The position numbers and the translations under genes were made by a program. A DNA stretch of 64,000 nt, from positions 124,001 through 188,000 of the forward strand of contig CAWGUD010000016.1 in assembly GCA_963825685.1 (NCBI GenBank), in the 5' to 3' direction. A model generated the notes under the pieces. It was not told where the DNA came from, did not search any database, and worked only from the letters and a program-made list of their open reading frames with translations. Below, one piece after another: positions 9,849 through 18,505 of the stretch (position 1 is the first letter of the stretch; each line of letters starts with the position of its first letter). The stretch comes from JAOUEA01 sp963825685. GTDB lineage: Bacteria > Actinomycetota > UBA4738 > HRBIN12.

Positions 9849-11091
9849 TGGCGACCATCAGCTCCTCGCAGGGGAACAGGGTGATGACCTTGCACCCGTC
9901 GGCGGTGACGACGACCTCTTCCTCTATACGCGCGGCGGATCGTCCGTCGGCGGCAGGGGCGTACGTTTCGAGGGCGAAGAGCATGCCCTCCTGGATCTCC
10001 ACGGGTGTTTCGAGCGAGTTCAGCCGGCTGATGATCGGGCGTTCGTGCAGGCCGACGCCCACGCCGTGGCCGAACTGCAGTCCGAAGGCATCCATCTCGT
10101 CGGTGAAGCCGAACTCCTCGGCGCGCGGCCAGACCTTCGCGATCTGGTCGGTCGTGGCGCCGGGGCGCACGAGGTCGATCGCGGCATCCATCCACTCCCG
10201 CGAGCGCTTGAACGCATCGCGCTGGGCCTGCGTCGCGCGGCCGACGACGAACGTGCGGTAGTAACAGGTCCGGTACCCGTTGAAGACGTGGATGATGTCG
10301 AAGTACGCCTGGTCGCCCGGCCGGATGATGCGATCGCTGAAGACGTGTGGGTGCGGACTGCAGCGTTCCCCCGCGATCGAGTTGACCGCCTCGACGAACT
10401 CCGAGCCCATCTCGAACAGGCGCGCATGGGCGAGCCCCACGACGTCGGACTCCCGCACGCCCGGCTTCAGCATCTCGAAGATGTCCTGGTAGACGCCGTC
10501 GACCATGGCACATGCCTGCGTGAGCAGCACGATCTCGTCGGGGCTCTTGATCTCACGGGCGCGCATCATCGCCTGCTGACCGTCGACGACCCGAAGCCCG
10601 CCCTCCTGCAGGGCGAGGAGCACGGCGGTCTCGGCGAGATCGACGCCGAGCTTGTCGTTCGCGACCCCGGCCTCGTCGAGGGTCGCCTTGATCTCGCGCA
10701 CAGCCCGCGCGTGCAGGCCCGTCTCAGGGCCGATCGCACCCTGCAGCCCGGTGTTCCCGCCCACGGAGTTCTCCGTGTCGTACATGTGCGGAAGCTGCAG
10801 GCGATGGGCCTTCGCGGCGGAGCCGAAGTCCCAGATCTTCGGCCGACCCCCGCGCGTGACGAGCGCCCACCGCTCCCCCTTGTTGAACGCCCAGTAGCCG
10901 ATCTGAGTCGCGGTCGCGTACCGGATGTTCGAGGTCTCGAAGAGGAGCACGGCGCCGAGATCGAACTCTTCCAACATCTGGTGCACGCGGTCGAGCCGGT
11001 ATCGACGCAGGCGCTCGAAGTCGACCCGCATCTCCCAGTCGACCCCCATGACCCCCGGTGCGGGGCTGGTCGCTACGGGGAACTCGTCCAT
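9838..11091 (-). CDS. M24 (creatinase/Xaa-Pro peptidase fold) family hydrolase
   Basis: 417 residues. The ATG at 11091 follows GAGGAGG. The pita-bread domain has GHGVGVGLHERP, FALETYAP and RIEEEVVV, matching the His and two Glu of the M24 site. The first Asp is in YFDII, but the residue 11 positions later, where the second metal Asp is expected, is Cys (YRTCYYRTF). That points away from a standard dinuclear metallopeptidase toward the creatinase or DddP-like side of the family. The N-terminal part (NIRYATATQIGYWAF) also recalls DddP. It follows the bicupin gene by 13 nt. Confidence 0.82.
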   Translation of the reverse strand: MDEFPVATSPAPGVMGVDWEMRVDFERLRRYRLDRVHQMLEEFDLGAVLLFETSNIRYATATQIGYWAFNKGERWALVTRGGRPKIWDFGSAAKAHRLQLPHMYDTENSVGGNTGLQGAIGPETGLHARAVREIKATLDEAGVANDKLGVDLAETAVLLALQEGGLRVVDGQQAMMRAREIKSPDEIVLLTQACAMVDGVYQDIFEMLKPGVRESDVVGLAHARLFEMGSEFVEAVNSIAGERCSPHPHVFSDRIIRPGDQAYFDIIHVFNGYRTCYYRTFVVGRATQAQRDAFKRSREWMDAAIDLVRPGATTDQIAKVWPRAEEFGFTDEMDAFGLQFGHGVGVGLHERPIISRLNSLETPVEIQEGMLFALETYAPAADGRSAARIEEEVVVTADGCKVITLFPCEELMVANEY

Positions 11092-11104
11092 CGCGTGCTC
11101 CTCC

Positions 11105-11983
11105 TCATGGTGTCGCTGCGGAAGCCTCGTCGGCGAGCGCCTGGTCGAGGTAGGACCAGTCGCGGGCGAATCGGTACGAGTACCGGCCCGGAGGCTGGGG
11201 CGCCTGGGTCTCGAGCCACCGCACGCGGCCCTCGCCGGTGTTGCGGAACTCGTGGACGCACCCCACCCCCGCCCAGGCGACGTCGCCGGGAGCGAGGTGG
11301 TACGTCTCGCCGTCGAAGACACCGTCGACCTCTCCCTCGAGGATCAGGTACGCCTCCTCGAGGGGATGGTCGTGCGGACCCGCGAACCCGTTCGGCTCGT
11401 ACTGCACCATGAACATCGTCGAGAGGTCGGCCCCGAGGTCCGAGTCGACCATCATCTTCACGGTGATGCCGCTGTACACGAGCAGGGCGGTGCGCATGCT
11501 GGCGCTGACGGCGAGCCGATCCTGCGTCTGCATCGCGGGGTCCATCGACTCGGCGTCGATGTGGCCGAACGAGCGGGTTCGCGGATCACGCACGTCGATC
11601 CTGCGCGCCGGCCCGGCCGCGATCTGCTCCGACGGGAAGCGTGTGTCGAAGCCGAACCGCTCCCGAGGGAGCGGGGCCTTCATCTCCGCGAAGCGCGCGA
11701 CCGCCTGGGACGTGTTGCGGAAAGCGTGCGTGACACCGAGCGGGAGCAGCCCGTAGTCGCCGGCCACGAGCTCGAAGCTCCCTTCCGGCGTGTCGACCGT
11801 GAGGCAGCCCTCGATCACGTAGATCGATTCCTCGAACGAGTGGACGTGCGACGCGACGGAGCCACCGGCCTCGAGCCGCGCGACGCGGAACCCCATCTGC
11901 ACGCCGCCGCTCGGTTCGTCGACGATCGAGTCACCGGTGTAACCCTCGCTCCGCTCTTCGAACGCCGGGGGGGTGGCGAACAC
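11105..11983 (-). CDS. Bicupin protein
   Basis: 292 residues with two cupin barrels. The first has HVHSFEESIYVIEG with LPLGVTHAFRN; the second has HDHPLEEAYLILEG with GCVHEFRN. Both therefore keep His/Glu metal-ligand patterns. Bicupins of similar layout include (S)-ureidoglycine aminohydrolase and aromatic or oxalate enzymes, so an enzymatic role in the pathway is likely but not defined. It is 36 nt downstream of the hydroxyacid dehydrogenase and 13 nt upstream of the M24 gene. Confidence 0.82.
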   Translation of the reverse strand: MFATPPAFEERSEGYTGDSIVDEPSGGVQMGFRVARLEAGGSVASHVHSFEESIYVIEGCLTVDTPEGSFELVAGDYGLLPLGVTHAFRNTSQAVARFAEMKAPLPRERFGFDTRFPSEQIAAGPARRIDVRDPRTRSFGHIDAESMDPAMQTQDRLAVSASMRTALLVYSGITVKMMVDSDLGADLSTMFMVQYEPNGFAGPHDHPLEEAYLILEGEVDGVFDGETYHLAPGDVAWAGVGCVHEFRNTGEGRVRWLETQAPQPPGRYSYRFARDWSYLDQALADEASAATP

Positions 11984-12019
11984 GAGATCGATCCGTCGTC
12001 CTCACGATGTGCGCCGACA

Positions 12020-12907
12020 TCAGCCCTCGCCCTCTCGCAGGAAGACCGCGATCTGACTCAGGTCACGTTCGCCGTAGCCGGCGTCGATCGCGCTCCGCAC
12101 GACCTCGAGCGAGGTCAGCGCCTGTCGCATCGGCGCGCCGACTCGCTCGCCCAGCCCGGTGATCAGCTCGAGATCCTTCGCGACGAGATCGAGGCTGAAC
12201 GCGACGGAGGCGGTGTCGGGGTGCTCGTAGGCCTCTCGCTTGTACTGCACGAACGGAGCAGCCGCGGCGCCGCTCGCGAAGACCTCGTACGCGATCTCGC
12301 GGTCGACGCCGGCGCGTTCGGCGAGCACGAGCGCCTCGGAGAGCGCGACGTTCAGGCCGTGCACGAGGTCGTTCACCGCGAGCTTGGTGGCGGCGCCCGC
12401 GCCCCGGCCGCCCACGTGGATCACCCGGGAGGCGAGCGCGTCGAGCACCGGACGGGCGCGGTCGAGCAGTTCCGCGTCGCCTCCCACCATGATCGTGAGG
12501 GCCCCGGCCTCGACCGTGCTCACGCTCCCGGAGACGGGGCCGTCGAGGAACCCGGCGCCGGTCGCGTCGACGGCGGCCCCCACTCGCTCGACGGTTCGCG
12601 GATCGACAGTGCTCGTGTCGACGGCGACGGATCCGGCGCCGATGCCTTCGGCGACGCCGTCGGTCCCCAAGAACACGCGCTCGAGGGCGGCGTCGTCCGC
12701 GAGGCTCGTGATGACCACCTCGGCCGTCGCCGCCTCGGCGGCGGACGGTGCGACCGTCGCTCCGATCGTGTCGGCCACGTCCTCGGCCTTCGAACGATCG
12801 CGGTTCCACACCCGCACGTCGAAACCGGCCTGGCTGATGGTCGTGGCCATCGCGGCGCCCATGCGCCCGGTGCCGATCACTGCGACTGTTCTGCTGTTCA
12901 CCACCAC
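12020..12907 (-). CDS. NAD(P)-dependent beta-hydroxyacid dehydrogenase family protein
   Basis: 295 residues of the 3-hydroxyisobutyrate / tartronate semialdehyde reductase family. The N-terminal Rossmann motif is VIGTGRMGAAM, the substrate loop is DGPVSGSVSTVEAG, and the catalytic Lys is in KLAVND. The GTG start at 12907 is the first gene of the minus-strand operon; a second GTG three bases on is an alternative. It would interconvert a hydroxyacid and its semialdehyde in the pathway. Full length and intact. Confidence 0.9.
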   Translation of the reverse strand: MVVNSRTVAVIGTGRMGAAMATTISQAGFDVRVWNRDRSKAEDVADTIGATVAPSAAEAATAEVVITSLADDAALERVFLGTDGVAEGIGAGSVAVDTSTVDPRTVERVGAAVDATGAGFLDGPVSGSVSTVEAGALTIMVGGDAELLDRARPVLDALASRVIHVGGRGAGAATKLAVNDLVHGLNVALSEALVLAERAGVDREIAYEVFASGAAAAPFVQYKREAYEHPDTASVAFSLDLVAKDLELITGLGERVGAPMRQALTSLEVVRSAIDAGYGERDLSQIAVFLREGEG

Positions 12908-13031
12908 CGTTCAGCGACACTACACACATCACGCATCGCGCGCCAGACAGGTCCGGCGTCGTTCAGCGTCGCTGCACACTCTGTCGCCATCTAGTACTGT
13001 CGGCCTGCCGCGACCGAGGAGGCGGATCGAG
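12908..13031. promoter_or_regulatory. Divergent intergenic control region of the catabolic operon
   Basis: 124 bases separate the operon head (minus) from the SDR gene (plus). A TAGTACT near 12996 could be a -10 for the plus strand, and GAGGAGG precedes the SDR start. The XRE-cupin regulator encoded two genes away is the obvious candidate to bind here. No operator was identified. Confidence 0.4.
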
Positions 13032-13724
13032 ATGCCCGACGGGTTGGTGTTGATCGTGGGTGGCACGGCCGGTCTCGGCCGCGAGGTGGCCACCCACTAC
13101 GCCGAGCGAGGCGACCGGGTGATCGTCACCGGGCGCGATGCCGGCCGCGCGAGCGCCGTCGCCGCCGAGATCGGCGAGCACGTCACGGGTCTGGGCTTCG
13201 ATCTCAGCCGACCCGAGACGATCGGCGCGGCGCTGGCCGACGTCGGCCCCGTCTCACGGCTCGTGATGGCGGCGATCGCTCGCGACAACAACCCGGTGCG
13301 CGGCTACGACATCGCCCAGGCGATCGATCTCACGACGATGAAGCTCGTGGGCTACACGGCGACGGTCCACGTGCTGCTCGACAGACTCTCCGACGATTCC
13401 TCGGTCGTGCTGTTCGGAGGCCGGGCGAAGGACCGCCCCTACCCGGGATCGACCACGGTGACGACCGTCAACGGCGGCATCAGCAGCGTGATCCGCACGC
13501 TCGCGATCGAGCTCGCGCCGATCCGGTTCAACGCGATCCACCCCGGCATCGTCGGGGACAGCCCGTTCTGGGAGGGCAAGCCGCTCGACGCGGTCGTGGC
13601 TCGCACGCCCACGGGGCGTCTCGCGACGATGGCCGAGGTGGTCGACGCCACCGCGTTCCTGCTCGAGAATCGGGCGATGAACGGGGTGAACCTCTACGTC
13701 GACGGCGGCTGGATGCTGATGTGA
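13032..13724 (+). CDS. Short-chain dehydrogenase-like protein lacking the YxxxK motif
   Basis: 230 residues. The ATG follows GAGGAGGCGG. The cofactor motif is VGGTAGLGREVA, followed by the acidic and NAD-fold elements, and the C-terminal NAIHPGIVG and MNGVNLYVDGGW are typical SDR. Where the family has Ser and Tyr-x-x-x-Lys, this protein reads LFGGRAK and VTTVNGG, so Tyr and Lys are replaced by Val and Asn. It may be a non-catalytic or altered SDR. It overlaps the regulator gene by 4 nt, so the two are probably co-transcribed. Confidence 0.85.
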   Translation: MPDGLVLIVGGTAGLGREVATHYAERGDRVIVTGRDAGRASAVAAEIGEHVTGLGFDLSRPETIGAALADVGPVSRLVMAAIARDNNPVRGYDIAQAIDLTTMKLVGYTATVHVLLDRLSDDSSVVLFGGRAKDRPYPGSTTVTTVNGGISSVIRTLAIELAPIRFNAIHPGIVGDSPFWEGKPLDAVVARTPTGRLATMAEVVDATAFLLENRAMNGVNLYVDGGWMLM

Positions 13725-14357
13725 GCGAGACCGCCGCCCCCAGCGAACCCGAGGCTCTCGACGCGATCGGCCATCGCCTGCGGGAGGAACGCGTCCGGGC
13801 GGGGCTCAGCCAGCGCGAGCTGGCGCGCCGCGTCGGGCTCTCCGCGAGCCTGATCTCGCAGCTCGAGAGCGGGCAGTCCCGGCCGTCGGTCGGCACGTTG
13901 TACTCGATCGTCACGGAGCTCGGCGTCTCGCTCGACCGGGTCATCAGGGGGGGAGACTTCCCGGGATCCGGCGGCTCCGGCGAGATCGACGTCGGCCACC
14001 GGTCCCCGGTCGTGCACCCAGGGGAACGGCCGGCGATCGACCTGGACTCCGGGCGTGCGCTGGGAGGAACTCGCGGCCGAGCAGGAAGGCGTCGACTTCC
14101 TGATCGCGATCTACGAGGTGGGCGGCGCCTCGACCCCCGACCGGTCCCTGATCCGCCACAACGGCCGTGAGTACGGGTACGTGATCACCGGCATATTGAG
14201 TGTGCAGATCGGCTTCTCGGAGCACCAGCTCCATCCCGGAGACTCGATCGCCTTCGACTCGGCCACCCCGCATCGCCTGTTCAACGCGGGCGACGTGCCC
14301 GTCGAGGCGATCTGGTTCGTGGTGGGGCGCGGCGACGAGCCTCACGGCCACGAGTAA
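13721..14357 (+). CDS. XRE-family regulator with C-terminal cupin domain (frameshift)
   Basis: An N-terminal helix-turn-helix (LSQRELARRVGLSASLISQLE) is followed by a cupin sensor domain (GYVITGILSVQIGF, HPGDSIAFDSATPHRLFN). This architecture is common in regulators of small-molecule catabolism. The frame breaks at 14051-14053, where TCCGGGC appears for TCCGGC; removing one G joins the parts as DLDSGVRWEEL. Its position beside the divergent region suggests control of the operon at 1-12907. Ligand unknown. Confidence 0.85.
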
Positions 14358-14369
14358 CCCGCGAGCCGG

Positions 14370-15755
14370 TCAGCCCGTTCCGTGCTCCTTCGCCCACCCG
14401 TCGAGGAGCTCGAACGCCTCGTCTTCGGGGATCGGGCCACGCTCGAGACGCAGCTCCATCAGGAAGTCGAGCGCTTGGCCCACGACGGGACCCGGCCCGA
14501 CGCCGAGGCGATCCATCACCTGCTTCCCGTCGAGGGGCGGACGCAACGCGTCGAGGTTCTCCTGCTCTGCGAGGCGCGCGATGCGTTCCTCGAGATCATC
14601 CTGGAGTGCCTGGAACTTCGCCGCCCGACGCTCGTTGCGCGTGGTCACGTCGGCGCGCGTGAGCTGGTTCAGCTTGTCGAGCAGCGGCCCGGCGTCGCGC
14701 ACGTAGCGCCGCACCGCCGCGTCGCTCCAGCCCTCCCCGTATCCATGGAAGCGCAGGTGCATCTCGACGAGCTTCCTCACGTCGTCGACGACGTGGTTCG
14801 GGTAGCGCAGCTCACGCAGGCGCTTGTCGGCCATGCGCGCGCCCACGACTTCGTGGTGGTGGAACTGCACCCCCTCGGGGGTGATCTGGCGCGTCGCGGG
14901 CTTGCCGATGTCGTGCAGCAGCGCCGCGAGGCGCAGCACCTCGTCGGCCTCGCAGTTCTCGACGACCGCGTACGTGTGGCGCAGCACGTCCTTGTGCTGG
15001 TGCACCGGGTCCTGCTCGAGCTCGAGGGCGGCGAGCTCGGGCAGGAACGTGTCGGCGAGCGTGGTGGAGACCAGCAGGGAAAGGCCCTTCGAGGGGTGCT
15101 CACCCGTCAGGAGCTTCGCGAGCTCCTCGCCGATGCGCTCGGCCGAGACGATCTCCATGCGGTCGCGCATCTCGGCGATCGCGGCCACGAGCCGCGGCAC
15201 GGGCTCCACGTCGAGCTGGGAGACGAACCGGGCGGCGCGGAGCATGCGGAGCGGGTCGTCGCCGAACGAGAGCTCGGGCTCGAGCGGCGTGTCGAGCACC
15301 TTGGCCGCCAGGTGGCGCACACCGCCGTGCGGATCGACCAGGCCCCCGTCGGGGAGCCGTACGGCCATCGCGTTGATCGTGAAGTCGCGACGTGAGAGAT
15401 CGGTCTCGACGTCGTCGCCGAACGTCACGGTGGGCTTGCGGTGCTCGGGGGCGTAGACCTCCTGGCGGAACGTCGTGATCTCGAGGCGCTCGCCGTCCTT
15501 CAGGGCGCCGACCGTGCCGAACTTCACACCGACGAGGTACCGGCGCTCGGCCCAGCCCCGGAGGATGCGCGTCGTCTCATCGGGATGCGCGCTGGTCGTG
15601 AAGTCGAGGTCGGGCGAGGGACGCCCGAGCACCAGGTCGCGAACGCTTCCCCCCACGAGGAAGAGCTCGTGCCCCGCGTCGACGAACCGCACGCCGAGCT
15701 CCTTGGCGATCGGGGGCACGTCGAGCACGGCGCCGGAAGGGGTCTGGTCGGCCAT
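14370..15755 (-). CDS. cca: CCA tRNA nucleotidyltransferase (PcnA/Cca)
   Basis: 461 residues. It adds or repairs the 3' CCA of tRNA. The polymerase head has LVGGSVRDLVLG and the metal-binding DLDFTT, then RRDFTINAMA; an HD domain follows with LLHDIGKPA. The start ATG at 15755 lies beyond 218 bases of intergenic sequence shared with the divergent gene at 15974. It corresponds in position and strand to mycobacterial pcnA at the edge of the conserved origin block. Intact. Confidence 0.95.
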   Translation of the reverse strand: MADQTPSGAVLDVPPIAKELGVRFVDAGHELFLVGGSVRDLVLGRPSPDLDFTTSAHPDETTRILRGWAERRYLVGVKFGTVGALKDGERLEITTFRQEVYAPEHRKPTVTFGDDVETDLSRRDFTINAMAVRLPDGGLVDPHGGVRHLAAKVLDTPLEPELSFGDDPLRMLRAARFVSQLDVEPVPRLVAAIAEMRDRMEIVSAERIGEELAKLLTGEHPSKGLSLLVSTTLADTFLPELAALELEQDPVHQHKDVLRHTYAVVENCEADEVLRLAALLHDIGKPATRQITPEGVQFHHHEVVGARMADKRLRELRYPNHVVDDVRKLVEMHLRFHGYGEGWSDAAVRRYVRDAGPLLDKLNQLTRADVTTRNERRAAKFQALQDDLEERIARLAEQENLDALRPPLDGKQVMDRLGVGPGPVVGQALDFLMELRLERGPIPEDEAFELLDGWAKEHGTG

Positions 15756-15958
15756 GTCGGCCCGAGCTTACCCCGGGGCATCCCGGCGGTCGGCGTTGGA
15801 GCCATGTGCGTACCGGGTCGATTGCAGCGACTGGGCAGGGACCTCCGTCTTCCCACGCTGGTGGAACTACGGACGTCCCTGCCGAGTGCCGGAGCGGAGC
15901 CGTCGACCCTTACCGTCGACCACCCGCCGAGGACCCGCGTGCGCCGCGACCCCCGCGC

Positions 15959-15973
15959 TACCGTGACCGGGTG
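15959..15973 (+). promoter_or_regulatory. Probable leaderless -10 element
   Basis: TACCGT at 15959-15964 lies 6 nt before an in-frame GTG (15971), itself directly before the ATG at 15974. The spacing fits transcription starting at the start codon. Confidence 0.4.
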
Positions 15974-16360
15974 ATGCCCACCTGGCTCGGATTCATCTGG
16001 ACCTCGCCGAACACGCTGATCGGCCTCGTGCTCGGGCTGTTCACGTTCCAGCTGCCGACCGTCCGCAACGGGGCGCTGATCTTCGACAGGACCCCCCGAG
16101 GCATCACGTGGGTGATGCCCCGCATGCATCGCACGGCGATGACCGTGGGGTTCGTGATCCTCTCGGCGCAGCCCGTCCACGGCAGGCTGCTCGCGCACGA
16201 GCGCTGGCACATCCGCCAGTTCTGTGCGTGGGGGCCCTTGTTCATCCCCGTCTACTTCCTGCTGGCGATCCCCTACGGCTACCGGCGACATCCGATGGAG
16301 ATCCGCGCGCAGGTCGCGGCCGGGGAACGCGCACCGGGCCGGCCGGATCTCACGCACTAG
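15974..16360 (+). CDS. Small membrane protein with an HExxH motif
   Basis: 128 residues with two to three hydrophobic segments. Near the middle is LLAHERWHIRQ, an exact HExxH metal-binding motif, followed by a hydrophobic stretch and a basic tail (YGYRRHPMEIRAQ). I recognise no named family. It could be a small membrane metalloprotease or a protein that merely carries the motif. Translation may begin at ATG 15974 or the preceding in-frame GTG. It is convergent with the PAP2 gene, 11 nt apart. Confidence 0.7.
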   Translation: MPTWLGFIWTSPNTLIGLVLGLFTFQLPTVRNGALIFDRTPRGITWVMPRMHRTAMTVGFVILSAQPVHGRLLAHERWHIRQFCAWGPLFIPVYFLLAIPYGYRRHPMEIRAQVAAGERAPGRPDLTH

Positions 16361-16371
16361 TCCGCAAGAGA

Positions 16372-17046
16372 CTAGTCTACGCGGCGCGCGGCGAGGCGAC
16401 GACCGGCCCAGGCGACGAGGCCGCCCACCGACGACCCGACGACCGCCCCCGCAACGACGTCACCGGGGTAGTGCACGCCCGAGTGCACGCGGGAGTAGCC
16501 GACGGCCGCGGCCGCCACGCCGAGGGGCAGGCCGAGGGCCGGCACCACCTGGGAGACCGACGACGCGAAGGCTGCCGCCGATGCGGAATGACCCGACGGG
16601 AACGACGCCGAGGTCGGCATCTCGACGCGCCGCGCCAGCGGTACGCCGGCCGCGTCGGCGTCGGGACGGCGGCGTTGCCCGGCGAGCTTCATCGGCAGGT
16701 TCACGATCGCCGACGTGCAGGCGATCGCGGCCACGCCGGTGAGCGCCGCACGCCGGCCCCGACGGCCTCCGACGGCGAAGAGCACGGCCGCCGCGCCGAT
16801 CCACAGCTTCGAATGATCCGCCGCGCTCGTGAACGTGCGCAGGGGGCCGTCGAGCGTCGGTGTCGGCGTCGCCGCGACCGCCCGGTACACAGCCTTGTCG
16901 ACCGCTGCCAGCTCGCGCAGGGCGCGGACCAGCGTCGGGTCGGGCGATGAAGGACCGGCCTCCAACCGCTCCGCGAGGCGCTCGGATGGCGGCTGCACGG
17001 GCGCGAGGTCCTCGTCCAAGGGCTCGCCCCCGGCCGGCCCGCTCAT
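16372..17046 (-). CDS. PAP2-family membrane phosphatase
   Basis: 224 residues. The phosphatidic-acid phosphatase motifs are in order: KLAGQRRRP, PSGH and SRVHSGVHYPGD, supplying the Arg, His and Asp of the active site. Several membrane segments surround them. The ATG at 17046 overlaps the stop of the diacylglycerol-kinase-like gene by 4 nt, suggesting the two act on related lipid phosphates. It may dephosphorylate phosphatidate or a polyprenyl phosphate. Confidence 0.9.
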   Translation of the reverse strand: MSGPAGGEPLDEDLAPVQPPSERLAERLEAGPSSPDPTLVRALRELAAVDKAVYRAVAATPTPTLDGPLRTFTSAADHSKLWIGAAAVLFAVGGRRGRRAALTGVAAIACTSAIVNLPMKLAGQRRRPDADAAGVPLARRVEMPTSASFPSGHSASAAAFASSVSQVVPALGLPLGVAAAAVGYSRVHSGVHYPGDVVAGAVVGSSVGGLVAWAGRRLAARRVD

Positions 17047-18398
17047 GCGGCCACCGGCTTCCCGGCGGCGACCCGCAGCAGCTCGCGGATCGTCGATCTC
17101 TCCGTCACACGCACCGCGGCGGCGGCGGGCGACCGGCCGGGCGCACGGCGAGAGATGCGGATCGTGAGGGCGCCGGGCCGGGTCGCGAACACGAGCGGCG
17201 GATCCATCGACAGCGCCTCGCCGTCGACCCCCACGTCGACCGGACCCCCCGACCGCACCTCGAAGCGTTCCACCGTCCACTCGCGCCAGCCGTCGAAGCG
17301 GTCGAGGCGCCCGGCGGCTTGCAGCGAGACCAGTTTCTGAACGTCGGAGGCGCTGGAGACCGTGAGGGTCGCGATGCCGAGCACCCCGTCGTCGAGGCGC
17401 TCGCGCGACCCGCGGCCCTGCGCCCGTTGCAGCTCGTAGGGCCCGTTCGACACGAGGATCACGGCCGCGGTGGGCACCTCCTCGCCGTCGGGCCCCGTGA
17501 AGCGCAGGTCGAGCGCCTCCGCATCGGGGCCGATCAACTCCGGCAGCATCTCGAGCGACGTCTGCACCTTCGCGTCACGGTACTCCGGGGACTGCACGAT
17601 CCTCGCGTACAGACCGAGGGTCGCGTTGTTGACGAAGACGCGACCGTTCACCTCCGCGAGGTCGATCGTGCGGTCGACGCCGTCGGAATAGGCGTCGAGG
17701 GCGCCGACGACGTCGTCGCGGTCGATGCCGAGGTCGAGCGCGAAGTGGTTTCGCGTGCCGGCGGGGATCACCACGTGCGGGATGCCGTGCGCGCTCGCCA
17801 CGGCGCCCACGAGCGCCTGCGACCCGTCACCGCCCGCCATGCCGATCACATCGGCACCGCGCGCCACGGCGTCCTCGGCGAGCTGCAGCAGATCGTCGCC
17901 CGGCCCGAGCACGATCGGCTCGATGCCGCGGTCGCGGCACTCCCGCTCCAGGTCGAACTTCACCGCTTTGCCGCCGCCGGACTTCGGGTTCATCAGCAGC
18001 ACGGGGTGGCGGGGCCGAGGGGCGGAAGGCTCCTCGGCGAACGGGGCGTCGTGGTGGGGCTCGCGCAGCGCGAGGCCGGCCGCCCCCACCGAGATCGCCG
18101 CGACGACGCCCACCGCCACCAGTGGCCAGAGCCGCGCATCGCCGACGACGAACACCGCGACGACGATCGCGACGCCGGCGACGACCGCCGCGAGGGCGAG
18201 CAGGCGCACCGTGCCATGGCGCGACAGCGAGTACCACGCTCCGACGATCGCGACGGAGATGCCCACGCTCGCGACCAGGATGTTCACGAGGTTCGACAGG
18301 GCGAGCGTCGCCATGGCGACGACCGAAGCCACCAGGGCGACCACGGCGACCAGCGCCGCCAGTCGTCGGATCATCGTGGGCCTCGTCTCGCTCGTCAT
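17043..18398 (-). CDS. Diacylglycerol kinase-like lipid kinase with N-terminal membrane domain
   Basis: 451 residues from ATG 18398, preceded by GAGGGGCGAGG. The first about 115 residues form a block of four to five hydrophobic segments; the rest is a DAGK catalytic domain with MNPKSGGGKA, the nucleotide motif MAGGDGSQA and VIPAGTRNHFALDLG. It should phosphorylate a lipid alcohol at the membrane. Coupling to the PAP2 gene suggests a phosphorylation/dephosphorylation pair. Intact. Confidence 0.9.
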   Translation of the reverse strand: MTSETRPTMIRRLAALVAVVALVASVVAMATLALSNLVNILVASVGISVAIVGAWYSLSRHGTVRLLALAAVVAGVAIVVAVFVVGDARLWPLVAVGVVAAISVGAAGLALREPHHDAPFAEEPSAPRPRHPVLLMNPKSGGGKAVKFDLERECRDRGIEPIVLGPGDDLLQLAEDAVARGADVIGMAGGDGSQALVGAVASAHGIPHVVIPAGTRNHFALDLGIDRDDVVGALDAYSDGVDRTIDLAEVNGRVFVNNATLGLYARIVQSPEYRDAKVQTSLEMLPELIGPDAEALDLRFTGPDGEEVPTAAVILVSNGPYELQRAQGRGSRERLDDGVLGIATLTVSSASDVQKLVSLQAAGRLDRFDGWREWTVERFEVRSGGPVDVGVDGEALSMDPPLVFATRPGALTIRISRRAPGRSPAAAAVRVTERSTIRELLRVAAGKPVAA

Positions 18399-18505
18399 GC
18401 CTCGCCCCTCCCCCACGGGAATCGCCGAGCCTGCCGATCGATCCATCGCCGGAGCATGCTACGACGGGGAGCGTGCGCATCGCCCGTTCCGGAAGAACGG
18501 CTGCG

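Noticed and set aside
11105..11983. Naming the bicupin ureidoglycine aminohydrolase
   Set aside because: The two-barrel layout fits, but no other allantoin pathway gene is visible and the identity cannot be judged without alignment.
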